From assembly GCA_023525715.1 (NCBI GenBank), contig CM042010.1:62942229-63006228 (forward strand): DNA of 64,000 nt, in the 5' to 3' direction. The DNA is from Cichorium intybus. Lineage: Eukaryota > Streptophyta > Magnoliopsida > Asterales > Asteraceae. The position numbers and the translations under genes are program-made. The notes under the pieces are model-generated. The model was not told the origin of the DNA, searched no databases, and saw only the letters and a program-made list of their open reading frames with translations. Shown here piece after piece: positions 1-11,208 of the stretch; position 1 is the stretch's first letter; every line of letters begins with the position of its first letter.

Positions 1-1579
1 CATTGCAAAGTGTGATGATTTGGGATGAGAGATGTAAAGAAGGTGCAACACACTCACATGATCCATAAACATCTATCAGATAGATGTTGCAGTCAGTATA
101 GACCTAGCCATAGTAAGCATGGTATTGATAAGAATCAAGATGCATAAGAAAAGTCTCTGAAAGGAAATAGTTACTGAAAGTCGTGACACAGGGATTATAA
201 ATAATCCTAAGATTCCAAAAGAGTCTGGAATAGGACTAGATCGAATCCCATGAGTTTCTTGGATCGATCAGAAGTGTCATGAACATGTTCTGATGACTTA
301 ATGCTTACAGCATAGTGAGTCAGTTTCAGGATATGACCTGGCTGGGAATACTTAATGGATTCTGTACATATGTGAGAAATCATTGGGGTGAATGTTAATA
401 ATAATTTGAAAGGAGTTTCAAATAAGTAAAAGGGCTTAATGGTTAAAGAATTTCGTTGGTATCCCGATGGAGCGCGTGTGGGTCACCGGCACATCGTAAC
501 ACCTCGAAATAGTCTTAGGGTGCAGTCATGTAGACTAAAGATCCCAAGAACCATGGAAAATCACAGTACACAGAATGGAGAGGTAAGTGAGAATGACAGT
601 GTATGACTAAATTGAGATATCATCGGATGAATGTCCGATTGGATAAAGTGTATCAATGTATGACATTTGGATACATAGAAAGAGTGAAAGGTCATATAGA
701 CATAGATACATAACATGAAATAAAAGTTTAAAAGGAATTTAGAAACCGATAATAGTTTTATTAAGAATCCGACTTGGTGATTACCTCGTGGAGACTTGGT
801 AATAAGCAAGAGTAGCTACCAGTCAGATTTTAAGTTTCAATTTTGCATGTTTCACTTCCCAAATAATTTGATTATATAAATGTCCACAGTCGCTCATACT
901 TTTCGGGAGTAAGTATAAACGAAGACTGTCGTGAATTGGTTTGTAGATTGTCTAAGGAGTTAGACATTGCAGTAAGACTACTACAACGTTCACGAGTACT
1001 TAGAAATAGAGATTTGAGTATTGGATAAACCCGCGCTCAATAGATTGCTTCATGGATTACATTACGAGCAATGTTGAGACGATAATATCCTATGATCTTG
1101 AAGCGGAGACATATGAGTTGAAATATGCGAGTCGGTTGTGCATTGATGATACGTAAACGCATCGGTAACTCGATGTTATAAAACGCATTGTTGTGTACGA
1201 CTTTGATAAGTAAAAGACACAAGCATATGAGTCAAAGCTTATTCGTTCCTTGACCCTGATGGGAAACAGATATCTGTAAGCCGCTCAATGATTTTGAAGT
1301 TGACTAAAGTGCTGTTCAGCCTGGACCAAATTGATGTGTTCAATTAGAAGTCTGAAAGTCATAAGCAAAATCGGAAATCGGGAAACAGCGTAGCGGACAG
1401 AGATTGATCTCAATCCATGTCTCGTGTCTGAAAATACCTTGCTGAACGAAGGATCATATGATCACTTATCTATGGACAGAACTGACTGGGTCAGAGTTCG
1501 GCAGCAGTTTCTAGGAAATTGCAAGTTGTTTATTAATCAGAAGATAAATTAAAGTCATAGACTCATCCAAGTGGGAGAC
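1..1579 (+). mobile_element. Internal region (3' part) of noncoding copia-like LTR element
   Basis: This stretch is colinear with about 53010-54651 of the second copy of the same family, including the segments around 466-506 and 1021-1260. No frame is open beyond short chance ORFs. It ends with the purine-rich tract GTGGGAGAC immediately before the LTR, which is the expected place for a polypurine tract. The 5' part of the element lies outside the window. The family appears non-autonomous. Confidence 0.75.
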
Positions 1580-2325
1580 TGTTGGATTAGGCGTCTAGGC
1601 CATGACTTTATATTTATATTTTATCTTATTAATAGAAGAAAAGTCCATTTGGGTTGCCCTCATAGCTGGAGGTTTGGTACATAGTTCAGTAGAGAGAAAG
1701 GTTGATTTATTAATTGTTTAATGAATCAATAGAGATGAAATAAATAGTTTATTAATATATTAGAGTGATAATATATTAATTAGAAACTATATTAATTAAT
1801 TGGATTTAATTTAGTGATTAATTTAATTAATTAAAGGTGCAGGGACTGGTTTGTATTTATTCAATAGTTGAATAACTGGCTAGCGAGTAGAAGGGCTAAA
1901 GTTGGCGAAATCATGGATAGCCTCCATGGGATTTCGAAAATCCTAGTAGGGTTTAGAAGGCTTGGTCCAAATGCTCAACAGGCTTGTCCATTAAGGAGGC
2001 TCCTCTAGGGTTTCAGCTGTAACCCTAGAAGGCTATAAAAGGAACCTCCTGGCTCCCCATTTTCTGCGCCACTTTCACCTAAAGAAACTCTGGAATTTTG
2101 TCTTCTCTTACTTTGCTTGGGTGTGACACCATTTGAGGCAGGACAGTTGTGATGCTGGCTTCAAGATCAAGAATCAAAGGTTGGTTCTTCTGTTTTATAG
2201 TTTAGATTTAAATTGTTGGCCTTAGGTTTTTAGTTGATATCTTCATAGAAGAAAATATAGATCTTTCTTGGGTTGCATGTGAACTTAGGAATTTGCTTGT
2301 TCATTGATTGATTAAAAACCCTTCA
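1580..2325 (+). mobile_element. 3' LTR of copia-like element, copy 1
   Basis: The LTR starts TGTTGGATTAGG directly after the polypurine tract and ends CCCTTCA. It aligns through most of its length with the LTR at 54652-55417, sharing the start, the 'gtccatttgggttgccctca' block and the end 'ggttgcatgtgaacttag'. The TATA-like 'gctataaaagg' near 2032-2042 fits a plus-strand promoter. The right flank is coding sequence of the PF04195-like gene, so this element inserted into that gene. Confidence 0.8.
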
Positions 2326-3300
2326 AAACGGTCCTGGCATCAACAACTGACACAATCACCGGATCGGACCCCACAGCTCGCCGCCTCTCCTCCTCTTGAA
2401 CTTCCAAGGCGCGGGTGATAAAAGTCTCATGGCGGAAAGCACGTGAAGGAAGCACACAATCAATCAAGGGGATTTCCTGATATTGGAGACTACCAGGATA
2501 GTTTTTCGCCAAAATATCTGTAAACCGGATATCATGCTCTCGACCTACACAAGGAACATGTAGATAACCCTAAAATTATTTTCAAAAAAAGGGGGGATAA
2601 GGAGAGGGAAAAAGACACAAAATAAATAGAACTAACCGTCCACAATACTGAAGAACTCAGTCATCTTGCCCCGAAGCCGCCAGGACATGCTCATACCGGC
2701 ACCGGCTAAAATATACTCAGGGAATTCCCCACCAACAACACGAAAAGACCGAAAGACATTTGCAATCGCCTCCTTCGCAGGGAAAAGAGTGAAAGCACGG
2801 TCGGAGATAGACTCGACACGACGCTTCATGGCACCAACCCGGTGCTGATCTACCCAGATAAAATGTCGGGCCCAATTCTTGGCGGACCCCCTCTGATCGG
2901 TGACAATGATCGGTCGGTCCTTTCGAACACAGAAGGTGTAATTGCTCCCAATCGATGCGTGTGCGAATCGAAAAAAGTGACGAAACACTTACAAATCAGG
3001 ATCTAGATGAACAGCCCTAGAGAGGAGTTCGAAAGCGACAATCTTGTTCACACCGTTAGGTACTAACTGATGGATATGAACATGGTAGTAGTGAAGAACG
3101 TCCATGAAGAAGTGCGATGTAGGCAACCGGTAACTGGCCTCAAAATGCTTCAAGTACATGTCGATTTTCCCTTCAGGCGGAATGGAAAAAACGGCATTTT
3201 CTGCAGGGATCTCCACGCCGTCCTCTGGCTGGAAACCATAACGGGATATCAACGAGTCGTAGTACTGCGACGCAGGAGCAGTATCTGACAAAGAACTCAT
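2326..3300 (-). pseudogene. PF04195-like putative gypsy-type transposase gene (antisense ORF), 5' part, broken
   Basis: Exon 1 runs 3300 to 2637, an intron lies at 2636-2545 (GT...AG on the minus strand) and exon 2 runs from 2544 down to 2326, where the copia-like LTR cuts it off. The protein carries the plant 'putative transposase, gypsy type' signature: RYGFQPEDG near residue 20, YRLPTSHFF near 56, then PNGVNK and KNWARHF. The same order and the same phase-1 intron occur in the gene at 5881. An in-frame stop at about 2989-2991 replaces a hydrophobic residue of the relative. It starts about 270 bp from the LTR at 3571 and reads away from it, so it is antisense to that element. Role unknown. 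Confidence 0.65.
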
Positions 3301-3570
3301 CTTGAACAGAAAGAAGAAGAAACGAGCGACGAAGAAGAACGAAAATACCTAGAAGAGAAAGTTAACCGTAAAAGGAAATCGACAGGCGAAGAAAGAGGAA
3401 TATAAGGAAGACGGATAAGGAAGCGTCATTGGCGGGAGTTTCAAAATTCAACCGCGTGATGATTGACACCGTTTGAGTAACAGTCACATCAGCACAGAGT
3501 TAGCCCGAAGCTAGCCCTACTCACCATCACTAGCTGCGCACACGTAATAATGCCTAAGGCTAGGGAGACT
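3301..3570. other. Upstream region of antisense gene and polypurine tract of Tat-like element
   Basis: This is the 5' flank of the minus-strand PF04195-like gene. It is purine-rich up to about 3420. It ends with the polypurine-like GGCTAGGGAGACT at 3558-3570, immediately before the TG of the LTR. I see no other gene. Confidence 0.5.
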
Positions 3571-4145
3571 TGATAGCCTGCCATCTGGCACATGCTGGCA
3601 CGCTCCTAGAAAATATCCCCTAGAGGTTGACAGCATCTCACCCGCTGGAGGAGTCCCGCCAGAAGAGCTCCAACCCGACCGACTAACTATGCTCCCGCTG
3701 GAACGTCCAGCCCGGATCAGGTTTGGCACCATGCTTCCCCGACCATGCATGGCGCTCGTACCTGGCAAAGATCATGCGTGTCCCACATAGTCCATCTGGA
3801 CCAACAGGAGATGCGGAAAAAGACGAGGATCGTGCAGCCAATCAACGGCCAGGTCCCCACCTGCCACAGCAGAGATCCTGTCGGCCATAGCGGGACCTGC
3901 ATCAGGTCTAAAAGCCCTCACAGGACATACGGTAAAAGGGGACTCACTCTGATACTCTCACTCTGATTACATACTTAGGTCTTCATTGCCCTCGCCAGAA
4001 ACCTGACTTAGGCATCGGAGGGCTTGTCCGGGATCCCTTCCCGGAGAACGGTTGACGCCATCTTTCCCTTGTGATTGTGATCGTAGGTCATCTTCTAAAT
4101 GATCGGAATCACCCCTGAAGCGGAGTGGATCTCGATACATCATCA
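3571..4145 (+). mobile_element. 3' LTR of Tat-like Ty3/gypsy element, plus orientation
   Basis: The LTR starts TGATAGCC after a GGGAGACT tract and ends CATCATCA. It resembles the minus-strand LTR at 4991-5531: both begin TGATAGC after GGGAGACT/GGGGGACT, both have a TATA-like 'ctaaaagcc' or 'tataaaaggcc', and both share a 'cccggag-acgg' block late in the LTR. No coding part of the element other than the antisense gene is present. The Tat assignment rests on the antisense PF04195-like ORF next to the 3' LTR, an arrangement described for that lineage. Confidence 0.55.
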
Positions 4146-4419
4146 GTTACATTTAGGAGGGAAAATGGTACGGTACCCAGCCTATTTTGAAAAAACTTTC
4201 TATCATATCAACTATAGTTTGTATACAAATTTAACTACCAGTAACATACCAAGTATACTTGATTCCAACATTTTTGGCAACCAACAAGTTTGGTTAATAT
4301 GAATTGGTAATGTTATATACCTAGAACATAAACTAATATGAAATTAAACACATTCTATTCAAAATTTTGAATAAATCGGTAATGATATACAACAAGACAA
4401 CAAACAAAATTGGTGATTA

Positions 4420-4499
<80 letters not shown>

Positions 4500-4990
4500 C
4501 ATACATACATATATATATGTATGAACAATTCTGGAGCTACAAATTGCAAAAATTACATTTCTATTGATTTTGATGAGAAGGAAAAATTTTCCTAAAATAA
4601 AAGGATTTATTGATGGATATAATATGATTTGTACTCTAATAAAATTTATTATTTCTTTCAATCTGACACTCTAGAATCATTCTCACATTCACACACAACT
4701 TATCATTCTCAATAACCTAATCCTATTGTAACTCCCATATGTATATATAGATTTACTGACTGTGGTTGTTTAAAAGTGTGTTACTTGTTGTCAAAAATTA
4801 CCAAAATGTGGTTTAACAAAAGCCATTGTTTTAAATCAATTACACAACCTTTAGGGTAACACCTTTATGTAAAAAATCATAGAGAAGCAAAACATTCATA
4901 CCAAGGCTCAGTTCTATTTTTAAGTCTCCTAATAAAATCCATTTTTAAGAACAATCACTTGTAATTCAACACTGTTGTGACTTCAGACTT
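4146..4990. other. Spacer between two oppositely oriented Tat-like LTRs, no gene seen
   Basis: AT-rich sequence with a (TA)n tract at 4418-4492 followed by a short CATA-rich stretch. The apparent ORFs here are tyrosine/isoleucine repeats from the microsatellite and are not credible genes. Confidence 0.6.
4418..4492. repeat. (TA)n microsatellite
   Basis: An almost pure TA dinucleotide run with a single C interruption near 4439, tapering into CATACATA at the right end. Confidence 0.95.
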
Positions 4991-5531
4991 TGAGATAATG
5001 ATGGGTGGTAGCTCCGGTGATCTCAGATGTCTGAGATCACAGCAAAGAGAGAAACGACCGTTAGCCGTGCTCCGGGAGGCGATCTAGGGAGGGCGCTCCG
5101 ACAGTCAAGTAAGTGGGGTATATAGAGTGGTTTTTTCTGGAAGGCGTGGGATAGTCGTGTTTAGAGCATGGGTGTTACCTAAAGGCCCCTTGGCCTTTTA
5201 TACCTGAGGCTGGACTCGCTTTTGGGGACACCAATGTCAGTCCTCCAGCGAGCTCAGGGGATGATTGGGTGATCGCCTGGTACGCGATCATGGTGCAGGA
5301 GGCGTACGGGGGGAGCACCGGTAGTGCGCAGTGTACACCTTTTTTCATCTGCATGTGTCAGCTTTCTCGCAGGTTGTCGCGTCGTTAGCTCTGCGGGAAG
5401 GTTGTCGTGGAGGTGACGACCCAGAGAGGCGATTGCTGGTGCATGCTTGAGTAAGTCCAGCGCTGCAGGGCAGCGCCTAAGATTTTGGACCGATAGAGGT
5501 CTGCCAGTCCGTATTCCATGATACGCTATCA
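4991..5531 (-). mobile_element. 3' LTR of Tat-like Ty3/gypsy element, minus orientation
   Basis: On the minus strand the LTR starts TGATAGCG directly after the tract ACTGGGGGGACT and ends near TTATCTCA. A minus-strand TATA box (TATAAAA, plus 5197-5203) lies about 330 bp inside. It is homologous in layout and in several blocks to the LTR at 3571-4145. The gene at 5881 lies on the internal side and is antisense to the element. Confidence 0.6.
5197..5203 (-). promoter_or_regulatory. TATA box of Tat-like LTR
   Basis: TATAAAA on the minus strand inside the LTR, followed by 'ggccaaggggcc'. It is the only strong TATA motif in the LTR and lies where a U3/R promoter would be expected. Confidence 0.5.
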
Positions 5532-5880
5532 AGTCCCCCCAGTGTAGCAGTTATCGCGTAGGCCCAGTGGAGCCGTAACGTTCTAGACTTATGGGAAGGA
5601 CACGTGTAGGGCTAGGGTTTAACTGGTCTGAGTTCCCGCCTGTTGTGACAAGACCCGTACAGTCTTTCATCATTACGGCAGTTTTTGGTATCTGCGCCCA
5701 TCTTTTCAAATTATCCGGTTATTTATTTGGTTTCCATGTTTCAAGGAAACCCTTCCTTTCCTGGCTATATAGCTTCTTTTGCAGTTTTTTTTCTTTTTTC
5801 CGGTTGCTGGGTTTCTTTCATGATTTCCTTTACTTCTCTCCCCCCTTTTTTCTTTCGCCTTCTTCGCTCTTTTTGGTGTC
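5532..5880 (+). other. Polypurine tract and 5' region of antisense PF04195-like gene
   Basis: Positions 5532-5545 are the minus-strand polypurine tract. The rest is pyrimidine-rich leader (many TTTC and CCTT runs from 5745 to 5875) ahead of the ATG at 5881. The short ORFs overlapping this leader are not supported by homology. Confidence 0.5.
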
Positions 5881-7168
5881 ATGGTGCTCGACGTTGGCAT
5901 TCCTCCGACTGAGGAACAGTGGGTGCAACTTGTCGATCGGTATGGGTTTTGCCCTGATGACGGCATGTTGTATCCTGGCGACGGTGCCGGTCTTTATCAT
6001 CCCCCTCTGGGGAAGGTGGGTATATTCGTTAAAACCTTTGATGCTGGGTATCGTCTCCCAACCAGCAACTTCATGGATGAGGTCTTGCGAAGGGATCGAG
6101 TGGGTATTACTCAACTCGCTCCCAACGCTGTCAACAAAGTCATCTCTTTCGAGTTACTTTGCCAAGCTCTAGGAATTGTGCCTGACTATTTCGTCTTTAA
6201 GCACTACTTCCGCTTTTTGCAAGCGAGTGAGGGATATACCTTTTATTCTCGGGGGCTTCTACCCATGTGCTGGCTGGGGAGAAGATTCTCCTAAAAATTG
6301 GACGGAAAAGTGGCTTTCGGTTAATGAGGGCCGAGTCGGGAAAATGTTTTTTCGTCGTGGTGGAGTTAAAGACCCGGTGCCGGTATTGTATGCCCACAAC
6401 CGCGATACTGTTGCGATTCTGAACGCTTTTCACATCGTTCCCGATGATTACCCCGAATACATCATTGCTGGCGGAGGATTGAGCCTGTCGTGGAGGGCTA
6501 GAAGGAAAATGCCTGAATTCTTTTCTATGGTAAAAGGTATGCCTTTGACTGTGTTCCTTTTTGTATTCCGTTTCTTTTTCCCTTCCCTTTTCGTACATTG
6601 TTTTTTTTTCAGGTGTCGCTTGTCCAATTGCCTTTACCGATGTGTTGGTAGATAAGTATCCTGGGACGCTGGAGTACCGAGAGGTGGACCTGGTAGACAA
6701 AGTGCCTGATCCGTTTACCTTCCATGGTTTTCCTGACGTTCATGCTGACGATACTCCGAGCACTGGGGGGCACGAGGGAGGCGACACTGCTGGGGGGTCA
6801 CCGCTGGTCAATGCGAGTGTGGGTACATCCTCTTTCCAAGGTCCTACTGTTTCTGGTGAGTCGGTGAAGGATAGTAAGGAGGGTATAGTTGAAGCTGTTA
6901 TGAAGATGGGCAAACGTAAGATTGGTGAAGGTTCTGTAGGTCCGGTTGATGCGTCAGCCAGTTTTGTGCCGGTTCGGCGTCTCAGCCGTCGTAGGCTTTT
7001 GTCTGGTTTGAGGAGTGCGGGAGTCTTTGGTGATAGGGAAGAGGTAGTTCAGATCCCTGATGATGATGTGCAGGTGAGGGATGAGCCTGCTAGTGAGGCT
7101 AAGGTCATTGGTGGTGATGCATGGTAGGCGATTGATGTGAAAAAAAGGTTGTTTCTGGGGGTCCAGTG
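5881..7168 (+). pseudogene. PF04195-like putative gypsy-type transposase gene (antisense ORF), segment 1
   Basis: Starts at ATG 5881. Exon 1 runs to 6536, the intron is 6537-6612 (GTATGC...TTTCAG), and exon 2 continues to 7168, where the RWP-RK element interrupts it. Signature blocks: RYGFCPDDG, YRLPTSNF, PNAVNK, KNWTEKW and PEYIIAGGG, matching the minus gene at 2326-3300. A run of five G at 6251-6255 has one base too many, shifting the frame. A TAG near 7125 and a second shift in an A run at about 7139-7145 also break it. The intron and reading phase are otherwise sound. The coding sequence resumes at 14781 and again at 24582. It is antisense to the LTR at 4991-5531, as expected for the extra ORF of Tat-type elements. 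The biochemical role of this domain is unknown. Confidence 0.7.
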
Positions 7169-8955
7169 TGTAACATCCCAAAATTTTAGGGTAAAATTAA
7201 AAAAAAAATTAAACGAACACTTCAATATAAGAAAAGCCACTTAATTAATTTTAATAAAATTCCATAACTTATAAGTTTAATGAAAACATCCCAGGATTAA
7301 CAAAAGTTAATGGAATCACAACATAGCGGAACATCCATTCAAAAACAGTCCTCCAATGAAGCAGCACAGTGTATACACGTCACGCCTTGCCATCCATGGT
7401 ACCTGATGTGCCTGAAACAGTAGTTTATATAGGGAAAGGGTAAGCACGGAGCTTAGTGGGTTCCTCAAAATACCATACGATCCATCACATAACATACAAC
7501 ACATCATAACCATTCATATGTCTGTGAGACTCGCGGGCTATCCCTGTTCCGCTGAAGACTCACGGGCAGTTCCCGTTCTGTCTTATCGCTCGCAGGCTTC
7601 TCCCGTTCCGTCTAATGACTCGCAGGCTATTCCCGTTCCGCCTATTGGCTCGCGGGCTATCCCGTTCCGTCCACAAACAATCATTATCATAGCAATAATT
7701 CATACAATTATCATAACAGGTAAGATCACCTTAGTCTAACATATCTTCCTTCCTACGCATGCAATGTCACCTATAGTATAGTGAGAAGACTCACCTGATT
7801 GTAGTTGACCATATCGTTTATCTTTCTCGCCTTTGTATTTCTTTTCAACTTTACTGTTAACATAATAAGAAATCTATCATTTCCTAATCCTTAACTATAT
7901 TATAGTCGCATCATAAAACCCTTCAATAATTCCAACATGATACTCCATGATTTATCAAGTAAAGAACGGCCAGGTAGAAGATTAGATGGGGTGGCAGGAT
8001 CCTTTCAGCATTTTAGCCTTTCGGAAAATCCAACAACCAGATCCCAAGTAATCGGCCTAGTCACCGTCCTCGTAAGTAAATCAATCGGTATTATTTTCGG
8101 AAATTACGAATTGTTATAATAACGACATTTTAAGGTTTTTGTTTACTATTGTTAGACATTAGTATAATATAACATATGTTATACTTATTAAATATTCTAC
8201 TTCTTAACAAAAACTATTTTACAATACCTAATTAAGCTATAGAAAGGTTTGTAGTTACCTTATGACCAGTCGTCGAGATCTATAACTCCTTCGTTAGGCT
8301 TTTAAGCTTCCTTCCGCTCACTTGCTTACACTCTAGTGCTTAGAAACCTTTATATATTGGATTGAGATTTAGTTGTGTGGTTTATGAGATGTTTTGAGGG
8401 TTATTTATACTTGAATTCTTGAATAAAAAATGGCATGACACTTTTGACAAAAGATTTTAATAATATAACTTTGTTGAAATTAATACATTCTAGAATCAGT
8501 CTGTTCAAGACTGGTTTAGCCCACTTTAAACCCATGAAATTCACGTTTTTATTTGATATTCCATAAATTTATCTCAATACCTTTCCAGGGATGTATGTTA
8601 CGTATTTATACGATTTTTATATGATTTATTATGAATTTTTGAAAACAAACTATCTAATCTGTCAATTCCGAACTAATCAGTAAAGATTGCATTTTTTACC
8701 ATAGATAATGTCATTTTCAAGCTTACTATTATTTTTGGTAATTGTACTAGACTCAATTTTTAAACTTTGTGCACTGGTTTGAGGTCCAAACGATTTTCTA
8801 GAATTAATTATGATTTTTCTAAAAACGACACAAAATGCTGATTTTCATATGAAATTGTTACTAAAGTTTTTCTTAGCTTTATAACTACCAATGATCATAT
8901 AATTCCTAACTCTCTTATTTTAAGTATATGTTATAATCAGGATACGAGTTTTACA
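7169..8955 (-). repeat. 3' LTR of RWP-RK element
   Basis: In plus orientation it reads TGTAACATCCC...GTTTTACA. It contains a five-copy repeat of about 30 bp at 7527-7672. It is nearly identical to 12989-14775, with a one-base A-run difference near its left end and scattered substitutions. Confidence 0.92.
7527..7672. repeat. About 30-bp tandem repeat (x5) within LTR
   Basis: Five units built on CTCGCGGGCTATCCCGTTCCG, 29-31 bp each with small changes. The same array is in the other LTR at 13346-13491. Confidence 0.85.
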
Positions 8956-9815
8956 AGTCTCCCCCACTTATTTGGATTTCGTCCCGAAATCCGCATTCTC
9001 GAACGCCTCTATGTATTTCCCATCGAGTCCTTGTGTCCTTCAAAAATCCTCCTCGTCTTATTGCCGAAACTTTACAAGATTTAATTATCTTTCCCTTTCA
9101 ACATTCACATACCTCTGTAATAATGCTTAAGGTCCTATTATTCTCATTCACTCCATACTTCTTTTCTTCTAATTACTCTAGATGTACATAAAAACTCTAA
9201 CTGTTTCTCACAGTCTCACACATCGACTTGACCGGCTACTATCTACAGTACATATTTAGTACTTTCTAATCTACCTATATACATAGTTAACCTAGTTAAC
9301 TTGCAACACCTAATTTTAACACTATTTAGTATTTATATGAATTCGTCATATTTCAACACACATTTGCCTCAATTCAACATTTCTTTTAAATACTTTTTGG
9401 CTAAGTAAGTCTATTTTTGTAGAATCTCCAAATTTTTGTGTTTTACCGAAATATAAAATTTACATAATCTTTTGTAATTTTTTTTTTTGGAGTACTGAAC
9501 ACTCTTTAAACTATTTCCATTATATGGAGACATAAAATTTTGTTTTATTTCAAAAGTCTCTTTATTATCTCGTTCTCACCAGAGTCAAGCAGGGAATTTT
9601 GAAAAAATGTCACTTGGGGTAGTGAAAAGTCGCATCTATTGTAGTTAATTTGAATTTCGGTAATTAAAACGTGAGGTGTCCTTTCAGTTCCGTGTGTCCT
9701 TTCGGTTCCAGCTGCAAGATACTATATATACAAGTATGTAGTATCATTCATTTTCAGTCTCATCCTCTCTTATCACTAGTTTGTTCGTAAACTAACTCAT
9801 ATTTAAAGTCGAGTC
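8956..9815. other. Gypsy-derived interior and promoter region of captured RWP-RK gene
   Basis: The first 290 bp or so (to about 9240) resemble 25570-25890 of the related gypsy remnant. That includes the 'cacacatcgacttgaccggct' block, seen as 'cacacgtcgacttgatcggct' there. From about 9240 on there is no such match. This sequence probably arrived with the RWP-RK gene and holds its promoter. Confidence 0.5.
9722..9731 (+). promoter_or_regulatory. TATA box of captured RWP-RK gene
   Basis: CTATATATAC lies 85-94 bp upstream of the ATG at 9816, a normal plant spacing for a short 5' UTR. It suggests that the gene was captured with its own core promoter. Confidence 0.5.
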
Positions 9816-11208
9816 ATGGAAAACAGATCTTCAATGGGCGATCTGTCAAACCCTGGACCTGGTTTTCCGCAAGGAGAGGGTACTTCAAACCAAGTATTCT
9901 TAATAGAGTTTGGTGATTCTAACATTTTAGACATATATCATCCATACTTCGATTACCTTGCTAATGTTTTGTTTGATTTTGAATTATGGTACAGTCTTCT
10001 AGATATACTACCAATAGAGCATCTCCACGATGAGCCGGAAATTTTTCTCGAGTTGAACATTAACTCAGATGATCCGGTGCATGCATCTGACTTTGCACTT
10101 GATCAGACTCCATGCCTTCTACCAGGTTAAATTCTTTTGAATGATCCATTTATAAGTATTCTATTTTGTTTTATCATTTGACATGTGTTATTTGTAGACC
10201 CATTTGTGGATGGTCTAACTGAGTACAATCCATTCATCGACGTACCCTCAATAAGCAGTGAGATCATCCCCATGAATCAAGGATTCATGGCTGACATTCA
10301 AAATGACAATCAATTACAAACGATTGATAACATCAATATTGATATGAATCCCGAGTTTGGGGTTGGTTTTCAATACCAAAATCACCTTCAGGTGATTCAA
10401 AGGAACCTAGAAGGATTTCAAAATCCTGGGATTTTAGTTGAAAACCAACAATTATTACCGATAGAGGCCACTAATTTTGATGAATCAATGTCCATCTTTG
10501 GGTCAAAAAATCAGGATCATGTTCAAATGATCCAGAATGATAACAATACAATTGGATTTGAACCTTCTAGTTCAGAAAACATAGCAGGTGGCAGTGGAAG
10601 AGGTTTCAGACATTTATTAAGTAGGGAAATAATAGCTGAACACTTTAACGAACCAATTGAGAAAGCTGCGAAGGAACTCAACATTAGAACGACACAATTA
10701 AAAAAACGCTGTAGAGAATTAGGTATCAATCATTGGCCCCAACGACAACTTACGAGTTTGCAAACCCTTATTGATCGTGTTGAGGTAAAGAACTACATTT
10801 TTTAATTCCTTTATATCATAAGGTTGAAATTACTAAAGTTATTTGTGCCACAGGAATTTGGTAATGAATTTATTGAGGCAACAGAATTATCGGGAGATTT
10901 AATACCCAACCTAAAAAAAAGAAAAAGAACCGATAATTGAAGGGTCACAATCGGGTCTAACAGACGGCACAAAGAAGCTAATACAAGCTGCTCATAAGGT
11001 TGTATTTAGGAAAAGAAAAATTCAGGAAAAGGGGGAAACTTCATCAAGAACTCATACACAGCAGCATTCTCCGCCATCTAATTCTGGTATGAGTAGTATT
11101 AACCCTGGTTTACTCGAGTCTTCGAGTGAGGAGAATTTTTTAGGCTTTGTAGGTGACCTATCCTGGTTTCCTCCTTCTTATAGCTACCCCCAACTGGTTC
11201 CGAATTAA
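9816..11208 (+). pseudogene. RWP-RK domain transcription factor gene inside LTR element, frame-damaged
   Basis: Exon 1 is 9816-10125, intron 1 is 10126-10197, exon 2 is 10198-10784, intron 2 is 10785-10853, and exon 3 starts at 10854. All splice sites are GT-AG and the phases match. The RWP-RK domain lies at residues of about 238-299: the LSREIIAEHF helix, KAAKELNI, LKKRCRELGI, then HWPQRQ and SLQTLIDRVE. The name-giving RWPxRK motif therefore reads HWPQRQ, with two positions changed. The acidic, Asn-rich N terminus is typical of plant RKD-like or NLP-like regulators, which bind DNA in the nucleus. In the present frame translation stops at 10938. One base fewer in the A8 run at 10913-10920 would keep the frame open to 11206. 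Either the allele is a recent pseudogene or it makes a 327-residue product. The gene is antisense to the host retrotransposon. Confidence 0.75.

Noticed and set aside
4355..4661. ORFs rich in Tyr-Ile on both strands
   Set aside because: Translation of a (TA)n microsatellite; no other support.
5591..6172. 193-residue ORF ahead of and overlapping the PF04195-like gene
   Set aside because: A shifted frame of the real gene plus its pyrimidine-rich leader; no domain.
6197..6700. Minus-strand ORF of 167 residues
   Set aside because: Shadow of the PF04195-like exon on the plus strand.
7527..7672. CRISPR-like alternation of repeat and spacer
   Set aside because: Units of about 30 bp are direct tandem repeats with no unique spacers, present in both LTRs of a plant retrotransposon.
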